A program made the translations under genes and the position numbers. From Cyprinodon diabolis (taxonomy: Eukaryota; Chordata; Actinopteri; Cyprinodontiformes; Cyprinodontidae): DNA of 64,000 nt. The stretch is from contig CM060072.1 in assembly GCA_030533445.1 (NCBI GenBank), positions 23,335,267-23,399,266 on the forward strand. Reading direction: 5' to 3'. The notes below the pieces were generated by a model. That model ran no database searches and had not been told where the DNA came from. It saw only the letters and a list, made by a program, of their open reading frames with translations. Shown here piece after piece: positions 57,839 through 64,000 of this stretch. Numbering within the stretch: the stretch's first letter is position 1; each line of letters starts with the position of its first letter.

Positions 57839-58887
57839 ATTATAATTTGTCATATGATGTCTGTATGGTGATGTCTCTGGATATAAGCATTTTTTTTTAT
57901 CTTTCTCTTGACAATAACCAACTTTGTAGTTTTATTTTGTAACTTTTTGGAAACTTTCCTGCTCCCCTCAGAAGTAATTACTGATAAATCTTGTGACTTT
58001 TAAGATAAAAAGTCTAGAGTAGAGAGAAACAAGAGCATCTTCAGGCTTTGCCCACAATTAACACAATGTTATGCCCTAGGAATCACAAATTAATGGATTT
58101 TTAGTTCAACAATGTAAGGTGCTATTTTTCCACATGGATATCCAAAAATGAGTCTGTTAATACTAAATAAAATTAGGTTTCATAGGGGAAAAAAGGGATT
58201 TTTACTTTGGTTTTACAAAATTAAGAAAATGTATAATTAAGAAAACAAAAACAAATACTGAGCTTATAACTTTGTATAAATTTTATTTTTAAAATGTTGG
58301 CAATATTAATCTGAAAATTCATTTTGATTGCATTAGCAAAATCTAAAACTAAAACCTTAATCTGAGGTACTTTTATTCGGTTATTATGAAACAAAGTTAT
58401 CTGAAGCACTTTTTTAGATTTATCAGAGGGAATAGAATCTTTTAATAATCGATCATTTTCCAAAAGGTAGGATTAAGTGGGAGACACCATATTTTTTTTA
58501 AGCTACGCCTAAATATGGAAAAGACAGAAAAAGCAGATTTTTACAGATGGGACCATGCTTATGAAGGAGTCTTTAAACAAATTTTATTCTCCAGTTTTAT
58601 ATTGTTAAAACACTTTACAGAATTGTATTTTATTTTTTATTTTTTTAACTCTTCCCTATTATGTTATTCTTATACATTTTTCTAAGGTCCACAATTGTGT
58701 GACCATTTTCAATAATCTTTCTGCTGCTGTAAATTTGCCCATTGTGGGACAGTAAATGGATTTTCTATTCTATTCTATAAAAGGGGTAGAAATATATAAG
58801 TAAATCTAAACAATGTATGTATTAAAATGACGTAATCGTACTCCAAATCTGGCCTTCTAAGGATGCGTCCTAGGTTTTCGAACAGAG

Positions 58888-59066
58888 CATGGGAGTGATG
58901 CGGGAGCGGGAGTCATTCTGAATGGGAGCGGGATGGGAGTGGGAGTAATTTCACCAGGAGTGGGACGGGACAGGATTTAGATTTCTACTCTGGCCCGGGA
59001 TCGGGACGGGACACAATTTTTTTCTGTGGGAGTGGGACGGGACAGGAGTGAAAATCCACTCCCGTG
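58888..59066 (+). repeat. GGGAGCGGGA / GGGACGGGA minisatellite-like block
   Basis: Irregular repeats of GGGAGTGGGA and GGGACGGGA, interrupted by T-rich spacers. Purine-rich on the plus strand. This block recurs beside SINEs in fish genomes. Confidence 0.65.
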
Positions 59067-59084
59067 TCAGTCTCTAATTCCCGG

Positions 59085-59250
59085 CTTGGGGTCTTTTTGC
59101 ATGGAGTGTTCTCCCTGTGCATACATGCGTTTCTTTCCGGGTACTCCAGCTTCCTCCCACACTCAAAAAACTTGACTGTTAGGTTAATTGGCTCCTCTAA
59201 ATTCTCCTTAGGTGTCAATGGTTGTTTGTATCGGTGTTGCCTTAAAATTC
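59085..59250 (+). mobile_element. DANA-like SINE fragment, truncated at both ends
   Basis: GGCTTGGGGTCTTTTTGCAT through TTAGGTTAATTGGCTCCTCT and TCGGTGTTGCC. It follows directly on the GGGA-rich minisatellite. Confidence 0.7.
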
Positions 59251-61054
59251 TGAGTAAAATGCTGTTTGTGCCTATGAAAAACAAGTACATTTTACTTAAT
59301 TTGCTTAAATAAATCTATCTTTTTCAGCACAACTATGTCCACATCGTTGTAGATTTTGTTAAAAAAAAAAATGTACAACTACAAAGAAATCATGGTATTT
59401 TTACTGAAGCACATATTATTAGAATCTCAAATAGATCCATGCCTAATCTAGACCTTTAATTAAAGAACTAAAACTGTGATATGTTGAACTCATGAGATCT
59501 ATATAACATCTAGCACTGATTACTTCCTATTGGTTCCTATTCATACAGTTATATCAAATCTATTCAAAATAATTAATCAGAAGCATATAAAGTGGGTCAT
59601 ACCATTTCTGAAAATGTTGTTTCCTTGACATTGTAGTCCTGTCAATCAAATTTACTGCAAGATGACCCATGAACCATCATTTTCACAGCTGTTTAAAAGT
59701 GAAACGTAAACACAAGTTTTCTCTTTAGTATTTATTAATAATAAAAATGAGTAAGATTGCATGGAGTGATTCGCTGACATTTAGGTGACTGGAAATAATA
59801 ATTAGGTTGAAGCATTAAGTTCTTTATCATAACTTTATAATATGCGCTACATACTATACCTGTGATCTGACTATTAAATTGCATTGCTGTAGTTAATTAA
59901 TTCAAAACATCAATAGTTAAGGTTGAACTTATTTTTTTATTTTTTATTACCCATCTTTATGTTATATATTGGATATATCAAAGTTTAATTTCACATGTCA
60001 ATAACTGTTGACTATGAAAATTTAAAAAAATGGTCATTGGATAAATGTAAATATAAGTCACAAGAAACAAATGCAGAAACAGGTAATACACATGTTAATA
60101 TTAAATGTTAAGATAAATTAAACTGAAAATATTTTTATTAATTGATTATTATTGTTGATCCCAACTGTCTTTGTAATTCTGTTAGCTTAACAGAGAAAGA
60201 ACAGGATGTCAGAGGGACATTTTTTGAAATTATCAGCATAGCTGATAGTTTGTCAGACATCTGTGTAGCCATTATTATGAGTCTACAGTTAGCATGAAGA
60301 AGTTAAGAGCCGCTAACAGCCTGGGGTCTGCAAACATCCCTTGTAAACAAAGCAAAACACTTTTTTTGTTTTGTTTTTACTGAAAAACATGTACATCTCT
60401 GTCCGAGCTGCAGTCTGTGGCTGGCTTACCTTAGATTTTTTTTTTCTTGATGGAAGCATTTAATTAAAAAAGACAAACTTGGAAGAGGCTATTTACTTCT
60501 TTTACTGGCACATGGTGATGAGGAACCTCACAGAGAAGCCATGCTTATTCTGCCTGTTGTTACCTTGACAACCTGTCATTTGTATACACTATGAAACACA
60601 GAGGGGGGACATTAATCATTCACTCCAGCTCCTATCTAAACCTTCTGGTTCTATTCACCCCTGATTATTAGGAATATATCAAATAAAAATTGCTCCAAAG
60701 ACTTTAGTCCCAGACGATGAGGTTTAGTCAAGTTTGAATCTGTTCAAAATGAATCAAAGTTAAATCTTAGGTCTTTATGGGCATAAGTCTCTAGTCTGAT
60801 TGTTTGATTATTAGTTTAAAAATTTGTTAGTTTAAATAGCAAGAATATATAAATGTCTCTAAATAAAGATCATGCTGCTTTAGATTTTTTAATGAAGTAC
60901 CATTTGATTTAGGGGTCTGTTGTTTCTTATATGTTAAAAGTTTATTTTTTTCAAGATATTTCCTTCCAGAACACTTTTTAGGTGAGGTCAATTGCAAAGA
61001 TTAATCTTTGGTTTACGGTCTATGAACTGCTGCTATATATGAATCTTTGTAATC
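59251..61054. other. Upstream intron sequence, no gene seen
   Basis: AT-rich with no recognised exon or repeat family. Confidence 0.5.
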
Positions 61055-61989
61055 TACAAACATTTTATTAAGTACGCCTGTTTAATTAGGTGTTAAGACG
61101 AACAGTAAACGAATCAATAACATAGCAGCCATTTGATGCATTCAGGCATTAAGATGTGGTAACGATAACTTGTTTCAACTAAGCACCCAAATGAGGAAGA
61201 AAATGGGTTTTAAGTAACTGCGGATGTTTATTGGTTATGGGTGCTGGACAGGCTGATCTGAGGGTTTCAGAAACTGATAAAACTTTGGAAATGTTCAGGT
61301 AAATCATCTCTCAGGTACAAAAAAATGCATGAAAAGGCCTTGTTGATATCAGAGAAGGATGGGTAGGCTTGTTCAAGATGATTAAAAAAAGGCAACAGCA
61401 GCTAAAATAACCACTGGATTGAACCATGATATGTAGAATGCCATCAGTAATAGGAAACTACAATCCCCAAACCATACTAAAAACAGGAAATTAAACGATC
61501 TGTAAAAATGCTGTTTGGTCCACTGACTATGAAATAGTAGATAGAAGTTTAAGTATTTGGTTTAATAAACACAAAAGCATGTATTCAACAACTCCACATA
61601 ATTTGGTGGTACAATAGTGTTTGGGGTATTTTATGGCACACTTTGGATACCAAAAAGGAAGCATTAAAGCATAACAGAACACCTTGTTATTATTGTTGTC
61701 CATGTTCACCCTTTTATGCCTGCCACATACCCATCTTTTGATGGCTGATTCTTGGAGGACAATGTACTTTTGGGGGTTCACTGCACTCCTATTGTCTCCA
61801 CAATTACCAGTTTTAAAACCATCAGAGCATTGAATTGTGGACATGAAGCTGAAAAAAATGTGCTGCATCTAAACCTCTAAGGGATTTTTGCAACACCTTT
61901 AATCTTTGCATGGAAGAATTGGAGCAGATCTGGTAGAATGAGAGGGTGAGATAACGTAATGGTAAGGTGTACCTAATAAAGTGGCCGGT
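61055..61989 (+). mobile_element. Decayed, internally deleted Tc1-like element
   Basis: The right end reads AAGGTGTACCTAATAAAGTG, then GCCGGT. The left end reads TTTTATTAAGTACGCCTG and is roughly its inverse. Internal matches to the same family as the 3.3-kb fragment include CACATACCCATCTTTTGATG (about 61724-61743). Frames are destroyed; an open frame on the minus strand (61527-61868) is antisense to it. Confidence 0.65.
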
Positions 61990-62086
61990 TAATTGTATGA
62001 TTGACTCAGAATCAGAAAACTTGATAAAAATGGCTGTTATGTTTTAGATTACTATCCTATAGGACTGTGTTGTAAAGTTCCTGTCC

Positions 62087-62839
62087 TACGGAAGCCGATT
62101 AGGGCCACTGAAAAAATAACAAAAAAAGTTAACTGTTTGTTTTTTTGTTTTTTGTTTTTCAGTATAATATGAGAAAAAATCTGAATTATGACTTTTTTCT
62201 CTTTGAATTCTCACTTTAATCTCAGAATGCTCACTGAATTCTGACAGGTAACAAACATTTTAGCATCAAGCCATAGCCATGTCTGTTTTAGAGACTAAAC
62301 TAGCTCTCTTGTTTTAATCACCTTCTGCTCTTCCATTAATGAAATAGCATCACCAGGGAGCCCTCGGGCATGAAAAAATCACCTAATTCTGTCATTTTCC
62401 ACCAATGTGTTACTGGCCCTCCCAAACAGCACACATCTTTGACAGTGAAGCTGAGTGCTCACACGTCTCTTCCTTCATGGTGCCCATCTACATTAAGATC
62501 CAAAATTCTGAGATAAGAGTTAGTAATTCTGAGATTAAAGTCAGAATTCTGAGATAAAAGTCAGAATTCTGGGATTAAAGTCAGAATTCTGGGAATAAAG
62601 TCAAAAATCTGAGAAAAAAGACAAAATTCTGAGATTAAAGTAAAAACATCAGAGAAAAATAGTCAGAATTTTGAGATTAAAGTCAGAATTCTGAGAAAAA
62701 AGTCAGAATTCTGGGATTAAAGTCAGAATTCTGAGAAAAAAGTCAGAATTCTGAAATTAAAGTCAGGATTCTGACTTTTTTTTCCCCATATTAAACTGAA
62801 ATAATATTTAAAAATCAGTGGCCCTAATCCTCTTCCGTA
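62087..62839. mobile_element. Inverted-repeat element with internal 20-bp minisatellite
   Basis: Left end TACGGAAGCCGATTAGGGCC; right end, as reverse complement, TACGGAAGAGGATTAGGGCC, each followed by ACTGA. The right interior is a tandem array (62510-62780); the left interior has the same motif inverted (about 62160-62250). Between them is about 250 bp of unrelated sequence. No coding capacity. Confidence 0.7.
62510..62780 (+). repeat. 20-bp tandem array (GTCAGAATTCTGAGATTAAA)
   Basis: About 13 degenerate copies. The unit alternates between ...GAGATTAAA and ...GAGAAAAAA forms and contains GAATTC in most copies. Confidence 0.9.
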
Positions 62840-62934
62840 CTTTCCAGATTCTGAGTCTTAACTAGTTTTTTGCCCTGATGAGTGAGCCTGTTATGAAGTG
62901 TCAGCTACTCACCCATCAGTCCTGAATGAGTTTC

Positions 62935-63310
62935 CGTGACTGACGTCAGCGCACGCGCAGGTGCTAGGTTTGCAGCTTCTATTTAACAGAGGTAGTGGTT
63001 GTTGGATAGGGGGGAAAGTATTGTTTGGTTTATTGCAGGTTGTGGTTGTGAATCATTTGCGACAGACGCCGAACCACCGAACACAGCAACCCCTTTTTTT
63101 TTTTTTTTCAGGCGGACTATGCGTGTGCGCGCGTCCACGCGCTGAGCTCCCTATCGACTGACGCGCGCGTACACGCACGAACGCAGAGGAGGCTGGAAAG
63201 CCCGGTGGCAATAATTCGATTCAAGGCTTCATCCTTTGTCCATAACCTGCTGCTGGGTCTCCTTTCCCACCGATTAGGGCTGCGGACGCGCGCACAGAAA
63301 AGTTAGAGGA
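62935..63310. promoter_or_regulatory. CpG-rich block with CRE-like and NRF1-like sites
   Basis: A local concentration of CpG in an otherwise AT-rich window. It includes a palindromic CRE TGACGTCA at 62941-62948, directly followed by GCGCACGCGC at 62949-62958, which fits the NRF1 binding pattern, and further GC-rich runs of the same kind at 63120-63180. It is about 0.6 kb inside the candidate first exon of cxxc5, so it may be an alternative promoter for that gene or a divergent transcript. A poly-T tract sits at about 63091-63108. Confidence 0.5.
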
Positions 63311-63852
63311 TTTATTTAAAGCCACTTTGCGATGCTGCTATTTATCTATTGTGTTGGCGGAAAAAATAAAGCAATTACTGCAAAACTTTCAAATGATGCC
63401 GGGATGTAGAAAACAAAAGATAAATGTAGAGAAAAGTCTTTACGCGCGGATGGAGTAGCTGTTTCAGAGAGGCGCATACATGTTTTAAGCAACTTTCATT
63501 AAAGCGATGTTCAATTAAGCGAATCCTTACAATAACTGGCCATGTCAACTGATATAGATTAAACTACAGGTACCTTAAGAAGCGTCTCCTTATTTACAGT
63601 TATGCTTTATTTCCCAACAGTATTAAATAAGAGAGAATAAACGGGGGTTGATCCTGGTCAAACCTTCCAGGATATATCCAGATAAACCCTGCTTCAACTT
63701 CATCCTACACTAACATCACATCCTAACTTTCATCAGACTTCAACATAGTATGATTCCCCCCACCAACTCCAACCCCTCCTCCCTCCTTCTTCCATATATC
63801 TGCATATTTGCAAACACAGGAGGGTTTTTTTATTATTATTATTCGCACCTAC

Positions 63853-64000
63853 CAGAGCAGATTCAAGCAGAGGGAAGGGCTCCCACAGTCCGATCGGTCC
63901 GCGTCTCTCCCTGCCTTGTCTTGGCGAATGGTGACAGGGAAAAAAAGGAGAAAGAAAGAAGAGAAGACAGGGAGATAAAAAGCTTCTTTTTCCAAAGAGA
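63853..64000 (-). other. cxxc5: Candidate non-coding first exon of cxxc5 (continues past the window)
   Basis: The minus strand contains CTGCTCTG followed by donor GTAGGT (63847-63852). The sequence upstream of it is a pyrimidine-rich, moderately GC-rich leader without an obvious reading frame. Vertebrate CXXC5 genes have non-coding 5' exons separated from the coding exon by long introns, so this fits by position and strand. No transcript evidence is available, and the CpG-rich block at 62.94-63.31 kb is an alternative start. Confidence 0.4.

Larger units (their letters stand above)
45794..63852 (-). other. cxxc5: cxxc5 upstream intron (inferred)
   Basis: Lies between the candidate first-exon donor (63852) and the acceptor before the coding exon (45794). 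The acceptor side is well supported; the donor side depends on the first-exon call. It contains SINE, LINE and Tc1-like fragments, AT microsatellites and a CpG-rich block. Confidence 0.4.

Noticed and set aside
61527..61868. A 113-codon minus-strand frame
   Set aside because: It is antisense to the decayed Tc1-like element and has no similarity of its own.
62510..62780. CRISPR-like array
   Set aside because: The units are directly tandem without spacers of constant length, and the genome is animal. It is a minisatellite.

Overview
The window is vertebrate nuclear DNA, almost certainly from a teleost fish. It is AT-rich, has very long introns and is dense with fish-type mobile elements: Tc1/mariner, hAT, an L2/CR1-like LINE, tRNA-derived SINEs and LTR pieces. 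There are no operons, ribosome binding sites or CRISPR arrays, and most long open frames are chance frames or transposon remnants.

The one cellular protein-coding gene I can support is cxxc5, a CXXC zinc-finger protein of the WNT/BMP field, on the minus strand and filling about two thirds of the window. The main coding exon is 44794-45588, with its 5' UTR to about 45793. The last 14 codons and the stop lie 23.7 kb away in a tiny coding segment at 21073-21117, followed by a 3' UTR with a good polyadenylation site near 20075. A consensus donor at 63847-63852 suggests a 5' UTR exon at the right edge, from 63853 past the window end, making the upstream intron about 18 kb. A CpG-rich block with CRE-like and NRF1-like motifs at 62.94-63.31 kb may be an alternative promoter. 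Joined, the two coding segments give 279 residues.

Layout. 1-20 kb: sequence downstream of cxxc5, with a hAT terminal fragment at the edge, an LTR carrying a perfect CTCF-like core (1994-2281), a decayed Tc1-like remnant (3.3-3.64 kb), a 5'-truncated frameshifted LINE (8.19-11.4 kb), a solo LTR with an exact 5-bp target duplication (11869-12354), a hairpin element between 16-bp direct repeats (14155-14386), and poly-C/poly-G tracts near 18.1-18.35 kb. 20-45 kb: cxxc5 3' UTR and last intron. The intron holds a structurally intact Tc1-like transposon (27894-29484) with 202-bp inverted repeats that look identical and an open DDE transposase; a hAT element inserted in a SINE with an exact 8-bp duplication (26211-27050); a LINE tail nested in an inverted-repeat element (39071-39920); and a possible regulatory block (34.4-35.3 kb). 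45-64 kb: upstream intron with further SINE, LINE and Tc1 remnants, an inverted-repeat element containing a 20-bp minisatellite (62087-62839), and the CpG block.

I found no evidence of a wholly new biological system. The most notable items are the apparently young intact Tc1-like element inside the cxxc5 intron, the split cxxc5 reading frame with its remote 15-codon terminal segment, and several insertions whose target duplications can be read directly. Family names rest on recognition by eye; no searches were run.
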